A DNA stretch of 64,000 nt from Methanosarcina barkeri str. Wiesmoor (GCF_000969985.1 NZ_CP009526.1:124001-188000), one strand, 5' to 3'; positions 47,687-57,794 are shown, counted from the first letter of the stretch. Program-made: numbers and translations. The notes: generated by a model not told the origin, from the letters alone.

Positions 47687-48706
47687 TTAGTATGTGTGGC
47701 TTTTTGCGCACTCAATCATCTTCTGGAGATTGACTGTTGGGGTCATACTGACAGTCCCGCAGCCAACGGTGAGTAACCCAACGCCTGCGTCAAGGACCTT
47801 CTTTGAGACTTCTGCAATTTCCTCAGGAGTTCCGTTCCAGAGCACGGCTACAGGGTCAAGGTTTCCAACAATGAGTGCGTTTTTCACATTACCAGTTGCG
47901 GTCTTGATGTCTACTTTCTGGTCTACGCTGATCCCGTTTACTCCGGTCTTGTCCATAATTCCAAGGCCGTTGGTTGTGTTTCCGCAAATGTGAAGCACTG
48001 TAGCCACATCAAGTTCCTTCATTGCGTCAACTATCTTCTTCTGATAGGGCAGGGCATACTTTTCGTAAAACTCTCCACCAATAAGCTCATAGCTTGCTGT
48101 CGGGTCAATGATGGCTATGGTGTCTGCACCGTTTTCAACCATTGCTTTTGCATATGCTACATTGAAGTCCGAGCAGAAGTCCAGAAGTGCGGGGACAATC
48201 TCTTCTCCTGTGAAAAGGTTTCCAAACCAGGCATCTCCGTTAATATGCTGGGCAAGAGAGAAAGGACCTATCATGGACCCTATAATCGGGATCTCTTTTC
48301 CGTATTTTTCGGAGAGAATCTTGACGGCTTCAAGGACTACTGCAATTCTTCCTTCTTTGAGGTTGTAATTCTTTAATTTCTCCAGATCTTCCAGGTTCTT
48401 AACACTGGGTTTGATCACTGACGGCTGCTGCTTCAGGTCGCCAGCCTTTATTCCGCAGCCAAAAAATTCGGCTTCAGCTGTGATGTCAAAGGGAACTCTC
48501 ACAGCTTCAAAACCTACTACCGTGTGTGCCGCTTCCGCGAGAGTCGCCATTTTCTCTGCGTCGGAATGGGCTTCTGGCCAGTAGGCTCCGCAAGCTTCCA
48601 TCTGTTCGACAGTTGCAGTCTGAGTGAAACAAACAGCTGGCATCCTGTCCACCTGCTGTTTCCTTAATGCACGGTACAATCTTTCTTTTGGGGTATATTC
48701 TGCCAT
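47687..48706 (-). CDS. mtbA: Methylcobamide:coenzyme M methyltransferase, methylamine type
   Basis: MtbA moves the methyl group from methyl-MtmC (and the other methylamine corrinoid proteins) to coenzyme M, forming methyl-CoM for methanogenesis. The 339-residue uroporphyrinogen decarboxylase-fold protein has the zinc ligands His239 and Cys241 in VLHICGN and Cys316 in TVGCGTVS. Assignment to MtbA rather than MtaA rests on the methylamine neighbours and the overall sequence. It is transcribed alone, ahead of the mtm genes. Confidence 0.93.
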   Translation of the reverse strand: MAEYTPKERLYRALRKQQVDRMPAVCFTQTATVEQMEACGAYWPEAHSDAEKMATLAEAAHTVVGFEAVRVPFDITAEAEFFGCGIKAGDLKQQPSVIKPSVKNLEDLEKLKNYNLKEGRIAVVLEAVKILSEKYGKEIPIIGSMIGPFSLAQHINGDAWFGNLFTGEEIVPALLDFCSDFNVAYAKAMVENGADTIAIIDPTASYELIGGEFYEKYALPYQKKIVDAMKELDVATVLHICGNTTNGLGIMDKTGVNGISVDQKVDIKTATGNVKNALIVGNLDPVAVLWNGTPEEIAEVSKKVLDAGVGLLTVGCGTVSMTPTVNLQKMIECAKSHTY

Positions 48707-48750
48707 TTATAATCCCTCTCTTATTTGTATAGGTGTGTAGGATTATGAAA

Positions 48751-48786
48751 AATACATACTATTTTAATAAATATGTATTTATACCC
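48751..48786 (-). promoter_or_regulatory. mtbA promoter with inverted repeat
   Basis: On the minus strand a TATA box, GTATAAAT, covers 48777-48784. AATACATA (48751-48758) and TATGTATT (48772-48779) form an 8-base inverted repeat with a 13-base gap, between the TATA box and the expected transcript start. The position suits an operator. It is a prediction only. Confidence 0.4.
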
Positions 48787-49178
48787 TTTAATTAAAAATT
48801 ATGTTATAAAAACTTATCAATTGAACAGCCGGAATAAGCTGAAAAATCCTTCAAAACAAGTAAACTTGTTTTATTGAATTTTATCGGAAGCAAAATTTTA
48901 AATGTTCTGTAATTTGTTATTTTTATCATAATTTTGTATCCCTTGGTGTATGGTGAATTTTAACAAACGGGGCTGAAACAGGGAAACCGGAACTCAGGCT
49001 TTCAGATGACTGTAAAAAAATCCTATCTATTAAAGTCTAAAAACCTATGGTGGATTTTGCAAAAGTGAAGGTTGAAAGACTGAAAAAATATCCACTTTTA
49101 TAATGATTCTTTGACATTTAGGGTGTTTCAAGACTACTCCCAGTGTCCCTTAACTAACGTTTTAACTCTCTGCGTAGT
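48787..49178. other. Spacer upstream of mtbA
   Basis: AT-rich sequence between the divergent mtbA promoter and the short open frame at 49179. No gene was seen. Confidence 0.5.
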
Positions 49179-49301
49179 TTGACATTTGGAGACACGATCA
49201 CATATGGGGACATCCTGCATGTCATTGCACTATTTATAGTAATGTGCTGTGGCAGCTTTGGGCTGGCAATATGGAGACTCAAAAAGGAAACTACTCAGTA
49301 A
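49179..49301 (+). CDS. Possible 40-residue membrane protein or gene relic
   Basis: A frame reads LTFGDTITYGDILHVIALFI followed by VMCCGSFGLAIWRLKKETTQ and a TAA. It looks like a single membrane helix with a basic cytoplasmic end, as in the C-terminal anchor of a surface protein. There is no good start codon or ribosome-binding site (TTG at 49179 at best), so a decayed gene end is as likely as a small gene. The remaining spacer to ramA is empty apart from likely promoter sequence. Confidence 0.3.
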   Translation: MTFGDTITYGDILHVIALFIVMCCGSFGLAIWRLKKETTQ

Positions 49302-49665
49302 TTGCAGTCATAATATTTTGTAAATTCCTGGTACGTATCTATAGGGGTTCACTTCACGAAATAGAAAACTCGTGGTCGTCTAACAACTTTAGTTGAGTTT
49401 CTACCTGAAGGCACAGGTTTGCAGAAAATCTCTACAAAGCCTAATAGCTAATTGTTAATACTTGAGAGCTACTTATTATACATTCTAGCCAGGTACTAGT
49501 AATAGCTTATATAATTCATGAATTCTAAAATTATTATATCCTTTCCCTATTGATGCCGAATTAGAAATTTCACTAAAATTACAGTCCTCATATCCCACCC
49601 TTTTATGAGGTAGTTCCTACTGCCGGACACCTCAAAACATTATACGTTCCAGGAGGACCTGAAAA

Positions 49666-51288
49666 ATGTATGGAATAGCACTTGATCTGGGCACCAGTGG
49701 TTTTAGAGCCCAGCTTATTGATCTTGAAAAGAAGGAAACCTTAAAGACAGTTATAACCATGGGTCATCCTCTCCCCGGGGGAAATGTCATGGATCACCTG
49801 GACTTTGCAATCACAACAGGTGAAGATGTGGCTCATGAGGTAATTATCGAGACCATCAGAAGGATGTTCCTGCGGTTCGATGTTGACCTTTCCAGGGTTG
49901 AACGGCTTGCAGTTTGTGGAAACCCTATCCAGCTTTCCCTTTTCCAGAATACTGAAATAAGGGATCTTGCTTATGCAGGGGAAAACAAGCAGAAGATGCT
50001 TGGAGTCCGGAATGTGAAACGAGATGCCCGTGTGTTTCCTGCGTCGGAAATTTTCGGGGAAAATGACCTGCCTAACTGTGAAATTATCGTACCCCCTGCA
50101 ATCAAGCACGAGATTGGAGCTGACGCCCTGGCTATGATGCTTGAAACCGATTTTCTTATCCAGCCCGAACCTTCACTTGTCACGGATTACGGGACAAACG
50201 CCGAGATGGCTCTGAAAATCGGGGATCGAATTATCACTGCAAGCGCAGCAGCAGGACCTGCGATTGAAGGACAGGGTATAAGTTCAGGCATGCTCGCAAG
50301 CCCGGGCGCGATCTGCGATGTAAAACCTGAAGGACAGTACTGGAGAATTATAGTTCTTGACAGGGAAATGGAAAAACAGAACGCTTATCTTATCGATCCG
50401 GTTACAGGGGAGATAAAGGAGTCCTACGGATTCGAAGCCGTCGGAATCACAGGCACAGGAGTTATTTCGGCTTTTGCCCTGGCACTGAGAAGCGGTATGA
50501 TTGAAAAATTTCCTAAACTTCCGAATGGAAAACTGATTCTGGGTCCTGGGATTGAGATCACTGAGAAGGATGTTGAAGAAGCCGGAAAAGCTATCGGGGC
50601 AATCCGGGCTGCCCATATGACCCTGATCGTTGAATCTGGAATCAAGTACGAAGACCTTGAGTATGCATATATGTCAGGAGCCTCTGGTGCCTATGTGGAC
50701 GCTGAGGACGCCCGCAGGCTCGGAGCAGCACCGGGTTATGCAAAAAAAATTGTTCAGTTCGGAAATACCTCGCTTGCGCTTGCCCGGGAACTTGTGCTGG
50801 AAGAGTCCAGGCTGGATGACGTAATTGCGATTGCAAAGAAAATTACTGCCGACCACCTCATGATGGCAACCAGTGAAACTTTCAATAACTTCTACCTCTG
50901 CGAGCTTTCCTACTGGACCCAGGGTATGCCCCTTGAGACGTATGACCAGATGCTTGAGCTCTACGGCCTGCCTCCCCTCCCAAAAACTCTCGAACATGTA
51001 AACATCGAAAAGCGAGTCGTCAAAGACATAGAAGAGGTCGGGTCAGGTGGGCTTTCCATCCTCAAAGAAATTGGCATAATCCTTGAAGTCCCGGTGGAAA
51101 AGTGCGTCTACTGCAAAAAATGTGTAAAAGAATGCCCTGAAACTGCTCTTGAAATCGTAGAAATAGATGGCCATAGAATCGCAAAATACGACAGCCAGAA
51201 ATGTCTTGGTACAAGTTGCCGCCGCTGTGTCAGCGTCTGCCCTGAAGATGCTATCGATATAACGAAACTGAAAATCACAGCGAAATAA
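49666..51288 (+). CDS. ramA: Corrinoid-protein reductive activator RamA
   Basis: RamA uses ATP and electrons to reduce inactive Co(II) corrinoid in MtmC and related proteins to the active Co(I) state. The 540-residue protein begins MYGIALDLGTSGFRAQLIDL, an ASKHA-like ATPase opening. It ends in two [4Fe-4S] sites, with Cys480-483-486-490 (CVYCKKCVKEC) and Cys513-518-521-525 (CLGTSCRRCVSVC). GTGVISAFALALRSGMIEKF and related glycine motifs lie in between. AGGAGG precedes the ATG at 49666. Location between mtbA and the pyl genes supports the assignment. Confidence 0.96.
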   Translation: MYGIALDLGTSGFRAQLIDLEKKETLKTVITMGHPLPGGNVMDHLDFAITTGEDVAHEVIIETIRRMFLRFDVDLSRVERLAVCGNPIQLSLFQNTEIRDLAYAGENKQKMLGVRNVKRDARVFPASEIFGENDLPNCEIIVPPAIKHEIGADALAMMLETDFLIQPEPSLVTDYGTNAEMALKIGDRIITASAAAGPAIEGQGISSGMLASPGAICDVKPEGQYWRIIVLDREMEKQNAYLIDPVTGEIKESYGFEAVGITGTGVISAFALALRSGMIEKFPKLPNGKLILGPGIEITEKDVEEAGKAIGAIRAAHMTLIVESGIKYEDLEYAYMSGASGAYVDAEDARRLGAAPGYAKKIVQFGNTSLALARELVLEESRLDDVIAIAKKITADHLMMATSETFNNFYLCELSYWTQGMPLETYDQMLELYGLPPLPKTLEHVNIEKRVVKDIEEVGSGGLSILKEIGIILEVPVEKCVYCKKCVKECPETALEIVEIDGHRIAKYDSQKCLGTSCRRCVSVCPEDAIDITKLKITAK

Positions 51289-51293
51289 CATAT

Positions 51294-51321
51294 GGTGGGA
51301 ATTATATTCCCGCTAATTTTT
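51294..51321 (+). terminator. Hairpin terminator after ramA
   Basis: GGGAAT (51297-51302) pairs with ATTCCC (51306-51311), with wobble pairs extending the stem, followed by GCTAATTTTT. It is within 10 bases of the ramA stop codon. Confidence 0.7.
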
Positions 51322-51396
51322 CTTACTTTTCACCTTCTCTTCACTTGGCGCATATGAGGCAAAAGATTATTCTACGCCATAAATCAACTCTCTTGA

Positions 51397-51600
51397 GCGC
51401 AACCATTGACCCGCAATCGTTGCGCCGTTTGGTCACGCCGATCACGTTGTTGCTGGAGTTAGTTTTCGGTCAAACCTTTTTGAAAAAGGTTGTGATCACG
51501 CCCGGATAGGGTCTGGTGATAAAGTTCTCAAACTTTAATGTTGAGTTGTTTTCTATCAAGCCTTTTTGAAAAGGTTTGCAGGTAAATCAGCCCCTTTCAG
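51397..51600. repeat. Hairpin-rich non-coding segment
   Basis: Several inverted repeats lie in a row: GCGCAAC with GTTGCGC (51397-51425), AACCTTTTTGAAAAAGGTT, and AAGCCTTTTTGAAAAGGTTT. GATCACG occurs twice. No frame is conserved. It resembles a mosaic of dispersed chromosomal repeats between ramA and pylT. Confidence 0.5.
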
Positions 51601-51629
51601 TAAATTGAAAAACAACTTATCTTGCCAAT

Positions 51630-51705
51630 AATTCAGCCCTCTTGAGCGAAGCGAAAAGGGCACCGTCCTCCCGAGACGGGACTCGGGTGACGGAACTCGG
51701 GCAAT
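51630..51705 (-). repeat. Dispersed palindromic repeat, copy 2
   Basis: On the minus strand this matches 4700-4800: CCCGAGTCCCGTCTCGGGAG, then GACGGTGCCCTTTTCGC, then GCTCAAGAGGGCTGAATTAT. The two copies are 47 kb apart and in opposite orientation. Confidence 0.75.
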
Positions 51706-51750
51706 AACTTTATAAATAAGAACCTATTTTTTTAGATTTTTACCAACAAA

Positions 51751-51764
51751 CATATATATTAAAT
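51751..51764 (+). promoter_or_regulatory. Possible TATA box of pylT
   Basis: CATATATATTAAAT lies about 76-89 bases upstream of the tRNA, in a very AT-rich stretch. It would give a transcript start roughly 50 bases before the mature 5' end. Other AT-rich sequences nearby could serve instead. Confidence 0.35.
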
Positions 51765-51839
51765 AATATTATTTCATATTATTAATTAAGACCACCATAC
51801 AGGAAGCAAAACGCTTTGTTCAATCTATTTTGCCTAGGA

Positions 51840-51911
51840 GGAAACCTGATCATGTAGATCGAATGGACTCTAAATCCGTTCAGCCGGGTTAGATTCCCGG
51901 GGTTTCCGCCA
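51840..51911 (+). tRNA. pylT: tRNA-Pyl (amber suppressor, anticodon CUA)
   Basis: The 72-base gene includes an encoded 3' CCA. The acceptor stem pairs GGAAACC with GGTTTCC. The anticodon CTA is at 51870-51872 in an extended 6-bp anticodon stem (ATGGAC and GTTCA around it). The D-loop is very small, there is one base between acceptor and D stems, and the T-arm is CCGGGTTAGATTCCCGG. These are the known peculiarities of tRNA-Pyl. It lies 249 bases upstream of pylS. Confidence 0.97.
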
Positions 51912-52142
51912 TATTTCTGAATCCCGGAATGGTAATACAATAACATTCTAGATACATTCAGAACATTCCGCCGAAATCTTTTATAAAACCTGGAGACTTT
52001 TGTCCAGACTATATAAATTGTTTCTGTTGTGTGGATCGCTTCTATTTTCCGGGTAGCTGTCAGCAAATTGCTGACTCCGTGCTTATACTCTGTAAGCCGG
52101 GATTTTGAAATACTATTTCTTGGAAATCATCCGGGCTTTTAA

Positions 52143-53420
<1,278 letters not shown>

Positions 53421-53499
53421 GCTGGAAAGCTCGTTCAAAGTAACTGAGAATCACTAAAAACAGGTCGAAGATATTAAAACACTGCATTAAATGGCAAAA

Positions 53500-53785
53500 A
53501 GGAATTGCGATACTGGATGTCAAAAAGAGTTGCAGTACTGAATGGCAAGATGAATTGCAGCTCTGAAAGGCAAAAAGTAGAATGGCAATATTAAATGGCA
53601 AAAAGTAGAATGGCAATATTAAATGGCAAAAAGTAGAATGGCAATGTTGAATGGCAAAAAGTAGAATGGCAATGTTGAATGGCAAAAAATAGAATGGCAA
53701 TATTAAATGGCAAAAAGTAGAATGGCAATGTTGAATGGCAAAAAGTAGAATGGCAATATTGAATGGCAACATTGAATCAAAAACG
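53500..53785. repeat. 28-bp minisatellite between pylS and pylB
   Basis: About seven copies of a unit made of AATGGCAATATTA and AATGGCAAAAAGTAG fill most of the 474-base gap. Two unit variants differ by ATATTA versus ATGTTG. The start of the array is more degenerate, with AATTGC in place of AATGGC. Confidence 0.9.
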
Positions 53786-53894
53786 GGATGGTAAAAACTC
53801 AATATGGCAAAATAAGCTAAATGGTGAGATTAAGTTGACAGTCGGCTCTGATAGGGTCGATAAACATCTGAAGAATCTATGAGAGGGTGAAATT

Positions 53895-54947
53895 TTGATC
53901 CAAAAAATGGCACTTGATGAATTTGATAGTTTGGGAGATAAAGTCATTGAAGGGTATCAATTAACTGATAACGATCTGAGGACTCTTCTTTCCCTTGAAT
54001 CCAAAGAAGGCCTGGAAAGGCTTTATTCCGCAGCCCGAAAAGTAAGAGATCATTATTTTGGCAACAGGGTATTTCTTAATTGTTTCATTTATTTCTCCAC
54101 TTACTGTAAAAATCAATGCTCCTTTTGCTACTATAACTGTCGAAACGAGATCAACCGCTATCGACTGACAATGGAAGAGATAAAAGAAACCTGCAAAACC
54201 CTGAAAGGAGCAGGTTTTCATATGGTTGACCTGACAATGGGGGAAGACCCCTATTACTATGAAGACCCTAACCGTTTCGTTGAACTTGTCCAGATAGTAA
54301 AAGAGGAACTTGGGCTTCCCATTATGATTTCTCCAGGTTTGATGGATAACGCTACTCTTCTTAAAGCCAGGGAAAAAGGAGCAAACTTCCTGGCACTTTA
54401 TCAGGAAACATATGACACTGAACTATACCGGAAACTTAGAGTTGGGCAGTCATTCGATGGGCGTGTCAATGCACGCCGTTTTGCTAAACAGCAGGGGTAC
54501 TGTGTTGAAGATGGAATCCTCACAGGCGTTGGAAATGATATTGAATCAACCATTTTGTCCTTAAGAGGAATGAGTACAAATGATCCTGATATGGTTAGAG
54601 TTATGACCTTTCTCCCCCAGGAAGGAACCCCGCTTGAAGGTTTCAGGGATAAGTCAAATCTCTCGGAACTGAAAATCATCTCGGTTCTCAGATTAATGTT
54701 TCCTAAACGCCTCATCCCTGCTTCTCTTGACCTGGAAGGCATTGACGGCATGGTTCTTCGCTTAAATGCAGGGGCAAATATTGTTACTTCTATTCTTCCT
54801 CCCGATTCCCAACTGGAAGGCGTTGCAAACTACGACCGTGACCTTGAAGAACGAGATCGGGACATAAAAAGTGTGGTCCGAAGGCTTGAAATCATGGGTA
54901 TGAAACCTGCCAGGCAGGCTGACTTTGAGGCAGTTCTGGGGTGCTAA
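53895..54947 (+). CDS. pylB: 3-methylornithine synthase PylB
   Basis: PylB is a radical SAM mutase that rearranges lysine to (3R)-3-methyl-D-ornithine, the first step of pyrrolysine synthesis. The 350-residue protein has the cluster motif Cys71-x3-Cys75-x2-Cys78 in TYCKNQCSFCYYNC. VRVMTFLPQEGTPLEGF and LNAGANIVTSILPP lie in the C-terminal barrel. The start is a TTG at 53895 after GAGAGGGTGA. The last codon is one base before the pylC start, so the genes are tightly coupled. Confidence 0.96.
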   Translation: MIQKMALDEFDSLGDKVIEGYQLTDNDLRTLLSLESKEGLERLYSAARKVRDHYFGNRVFLNCFIYFSTYCKNQCSFCYYNCRNEINRYRLTMEEIKETCKTLKGAGFHMVDLTMGEDPYYYEDPNRFVELVQIVKEELGLPIMISPGLMDNATLLKAREKGANFLALYQETYDTELYRKLRVGQSFDGRVNARRFAKQQGYCVEDGILTGVGNDIESTILSLRGMSTNDPDMVRVMTFLPQEGTPLEGFRDKSNLSELKIISVLRLMFPKRLIPASLDLEGIDGMVLRLNAGANIVTSILPPDSQLEGVANYDRDLEERDRDIKSVVRRLEIMGMKPARQADFEAVLGC

Positions 54948-54948
54948 C

Positions 54949-56040
54949 TTGAAAACGATCTGTCTTGTGGGCGGGAAACTTCAAGGCTTCGAAGCTGCGT
55001 ATCTATCTAAAAAAGCCGGAATGAAAGTAGTTCTGGTAGATAAAAATCCGCAGGCTCTCATCCGTAACTATGCGGATGAATTTTACTGTTTTGATGTGAT
55101 AAAGGAACCCGAAAAACTCCTTGAGCTCTCAAAAAGGGTTGATGCTGTACTTCCTGTAAATGAAAACCTGGCCTGCATCGAATTTCTGAATTCAATAAAA
55201 GAAAAGTTCTCCTGCCCGGTACTTTTCGATTTTGAAGCTTACCGGATAAGCAGGGACAAGAAAAAGTCAAAAGATTATTTTAAGTCCATAGGAGTTCCAA
55301 CTCCGCAGGACAGGCCTTCAAAACCGCCTTATTTTGTAAAACCTCCCTGTGAAAGCAGCAGTGTGGGAGCCAGGATAATTTATGATGACAAAGATCTTGA
55401 GGGCCTTGAACCTGACACGCTGGTTGAGGAATATGTTGAAGGCGAGGTTGTTTCTCTCGAAGTTGTCGGGGACGGAAGTCATTTTGCTGTGGTAAAAGAG
55501 ACCCTTGTCCATATAGACGAAACCTATGACTGCCATATGGTAACTCCGCTTCCTGCTAATCCTTTATTCAGGCAGATCTCCCATGATCTTGCAGCAAATC
55601 TTCCCTTGAAAGGGATTATGGATGTGGAAGCAATCTTCGGTCCAAAAGGGCTCAGGGTAATTGAAATCGATGCCCGTTTCCCAAGTCAGACACCTACAGT
55701 AGTTTACTATTCTTCTGGGATCAACCTGATAGAACTCCTTTTCCGCGCCTTTACTGATGGTGTTGAGGAAATAAGGGCGATTCCCGAGAACAAATACTGC
55801 ATTTACGAGCACCTCATGTTCGGAGAAAATGGTGTTCTTATTCCTGTGGGAGAACAGGTACTTTCCATGGGTAGCGACTATGGAAAATTCTACGAAGAAC
55901 CTGGCATTGAGATTTTTCTTTGCAAAGGAGAATACCCGGTATTTACCATGGTCTTCTGGGGCAAGGACAGGGAAGAAACCGGAGCAAAAAGATGTAAGGG
56001 ACTTTCGGTTCTGAAGGAGCGTTTTGGAGCGGTTTTATGA
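54949..56040 (+). CDS. pylC: 3-methylornithine--L-lysine ligase PylC
   Basis: PylC is an ATP-grasp ligase that joins 3-methylornithine to the epsilon-amino group of a second lysine. Starting at the TTG at 54949, one base after the pylB stop, the protein has 363 residues, the known length. It begins with a Rossmann segment, ICLVGGKLQGFEAAYLSKKA. ATP-grasp motifs are KPPYFVKPPCESSSVGARI, DTLVEEYVEGEVVSLEVV and GIMDVEAIFGPKGLRVIEID. The C-terminal 76 residues from CIYEHLMFGENG recur, diverged, in the next gene. Confidence 0.96.
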   Translation: MKTICLVGGKLQGFEAAYLSKKAGMKVVLVDKNPQALIRNYADEFYCFDVIKEPEKLLELSKRVDAVLPVNENLACIEFLNSIKEKFSCPVLFDFEAYRISRDKKKSKDYFKSIGVPTPQDRPSKPPYFVKPPCESSSVGARIIYDDKDLEGLEPDTLVEEYVEGEVVSLEVVGDGSHFAVVKETLVHIDETYDCHMVTPLPANPLFRQISHDLAANLPLKGIMDVEAIFGPKGLRVIEIDARFPSQTPTVVYYSSGINLIELLFRAFTDGVEEIRAIPENKYCIYEHLMFGENGVLIPVGEQVLSMGSDYGKFYEEPGIEIFLCKGEYPVFTMVFWGKDREETGAKRCKGLSVLKERFGAVL

Positions 56041-56119
56041 CGGAATAAAAAAGAACCAAAAGGGTATTAAAATGGATTAAATAAACTAGAATTACTCAAA
56101 GCAGGAAATGGAGATCAAT

Positions 56120-56503
56120 ATGGAACTAACCTCAGATGATTCGACAAATATTGACAAGCAGTCTCAGGAAGCAGATTCTGCTTTGCAGAGAACAGGGCTT
56201 GACGTAAAAGAAATCTGCGAAAAATGCTGTATTTACGAGCATTTTATGCTAGAAAAAAAAGGGGATCTTGTTCCTGTGGGAGAACAGGCTCTTTCCAAGG
56301 ACGATGAATGCGAGAAATTCTATGAAGAGCCAGGCATTAAAATTTTACTTTACAGAGGAGAGAATCCGGTATTTGCTTTGATTTCCTGTGGCAAGGATGA
56401 GGAAGAAGCTGAGGCAAAAAAAAGTAAAGGCTTTTCAGTTCTGAAGGAGCGGTTGAGTGAAGGAATAAATTCGAGTACTGGAACAGAAATTGAAAATGAT
56501 TGA
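56120..56503 (+). CDS. Chimeric gene: PylD-like N-terminus joined to PylC-like C-terminus
   Basis: The 127-residue product starts ELTSDDSTNIDKQSQEADSA and LQRTGLDVKEIC. This aligns with PylD ALLTPDDLININMQLQKADS and AVQEVTGLDIKGIC. It then switches to CIYEHFMLEKKGDLVPVGEQ and KFYEEPGIKILLYRGENPVF, aligning with the PylC C-terminus (45 of 76 residues identical by hand count). The sequence before the ATG (GCAGGAAATGGAGAT) matches that before pylD. An upstream in-frame ATG at 56108 is less likely. It lacks the ATP-grasp site and the dehydrogenase domain, so it cannot be an enzyme of either type. The frame is intact. Confidence 0.8.
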   Translation: MELTSDDSTNIDKQSQEADSALQRTGLDVKEICEKCCIYEHFMLEKKGDLVPVGEQALSKDDECEKFYEEPGIKILLYRGENPVFALISCGKDEEEAEAKKSKGFSVLKERLSEGINSSTGTEIEND

Positions 56504-56645
56504 AGAGATTAAGATTCTTTAAACCTAAGTTTTAAAGAGTCTAAGTTTTTAAAGATATTAAAATTCTAAAACTCAGTTAAAGTAACTGAGATTCAAAAAA
56601 TCCAGATTTAAAAATCTAAGGTTTAAATTTTCCTAAAAACAGGAA
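56504..56645 (+). other. AT-rich spacer before pylD
   Basis: Short related stretches (TCTAAGTTTTTAAAGA, CCTAAGTTTTAAAGAG, ATCTAAGGTTTAAATT) suggest local expansion. The spacer before the chimeric gene is shorter and different. No terminator was seen, so transcription may continue into pylD. Confidence 0.4.
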
Positions 56646-56657
56646 ATGGCGATAAAA

Positions 56658-57437
56658 ATGGCACTCTTAACTCCCGATGATTTGATAAACATTAATATGC
56701 AACTTCAGAAAGCTGACTCTGCTGTGCAAGAAGTAACGGGGCTTGATATAAAAGGTATTTGCAAGGCTCTCTACGGTACTTTCTCGAGCTCCGAAAAAGT
56801 AGGCATCGTGCCTGTAACTTCGGGAAACGGAATTATAGGAAACTTTTCGGCTTCCCTGCATGCAATTACGCAGTATTTCGGATTTGACAGTTTTGTTACG
56901 GATATGCCGGATGTTAGCGGCTATTATGAAGCTGTGCAGAACGGAGCCGAGATCATCCTTATGGCAGACGACCGCACTTTCCTTGCCCATAACCTCAAAA
57001 ATGGAAAAATGGCCAATAATCAACCCTGCACAGGTATTATCTATGCTGAGATCGCTTCCAGATATCTGAAAGCCGACTCAAAGGATGTACTTGTTGTGGG
57101 GCTTGGGAAAGTAGGTTTCCCCGGAGCCGAGCATTTAGTGCAGAAAGACTTTAGGGTTTACGGGTATGATGCTGATGAAACTCTCCTTGAGAGAGCCACT
57201 TCAAACCTCGGGATTATTCCTTTCGACCCTGCGAATCCGAAAAAATTTTCCATTATATTCGAGGCGACTCCATGCGCAAACACGATTCCTGAAGCCGTAC
57301 TTTCGGAGAATTGCGTGCTTTCCACTCCTGGAATCCCCTGCGCAATTTCTGAAGAGCTTAGAGATAAATACGAAGTACAACTTATAGCGGAACCCCTTGG
57401 AATAGGAACTGCATCAATGTTGTACTCTGTGCTATAA
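56658..57437 (+). CDS. pylD: Pyrrolysine dehydrogenase PylD
   Basis: PylD oxidises the product of PylC with NAD+ so that it cyclises to pyrrolysine. The ATG at 56658 gives the known 259 residues (MALLTPDDLININMQLQKAD); an in-frame ATG four codons earlier lies in the ribosome-binding region. The C-terminal Rossmann domain starts at VLVVGLGKVGFPGAEHLVQK with the GxGxxG fingerprint. PCTGIIYAEIASRY lies before it. It is the last gene of pylTSBCD. Confidence 0.96.
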   Translation: MALLTPDDLININMQLQKADSAVQEVTGLDIKGICKALYGTFSSSEKVGIVPVTSGNGIIGNFSASLHAITQYFGFDSFVTDMPDVSGYYEAVQNGAEIILMADDRTFLAHNLKNGKMANNQPCTGIIYAEIASRYLKADSKDVLVVGLGKVGFPGAEHLVQKDFRVYGYDADETLLERATSNLGIIPFDPANPKKFSIIFEATPCANTIPEAVLSENCVLSTPGIPCAISEELRDKYEVQLIAEPLGIGTASMLYSVL

Positions 57438-57484
57438 CACCTTAATTTCGCTTTGGCAGCCGGTTGCATTTCGGCAGTCTGCTG

Positions 57485-57545
57485 CCCCTTTTCGCTATGT
57501 TTCTCTTCCCTTAAGAAGACTGAGCTATGGACAAGAGGAACTGCT
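57485..57545 (+). repeat. Decayed third copy of the dispersed repeat
   Basis: GCCCCTTTTCGCTATGTTTC ... CTGAGCTATGGACAAGAGGAACT follows the order of the 3' half of the repeat at 4750-4803 (CCCTTTTCGCTTATTTCG, GCTGAATTATGATCAAGAGG), with many substitutions. It lies just after pylD. Confidence 0.5.
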
Positions 57546-57679
57546 TTTAACTTGTTAATTATTTAATCAGAATTCTGAACATTATTAATTAGTTTAAATC
57601 ATATGTACGGTTGTTTTTAATTCTAAAGGTTTTAGATATTTCTTCAAAAATAAATTTATTTTATCTTTTTTTTAACCAG

Positions 57680-57703
57680 TACTTACTTATATGTAAGTAA
57701 GTA
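57680..57703. promoter_or_regulatory. Palindromic TetR operator, upstream copy
   Basis: The 24-base near-perfect palindrome TACTTACTTAT-ATGTAAGTAAGTA lies about 90 bases before the TetR gene. The same 24 bases plus TATTCT recur at 58380-58409 on the other side of the gene. Such twin sites are typical of a self-regulating TetR repressor. Confidence 0.75.
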
Positions 57704-57794
57704 TATTCTGTAGTGTGGATAGATCCAGAAATTAGGATAGCGACAATGATTCAATTAACTTATTAACGAGTATAAATGTTTTTTATGAATAGAT

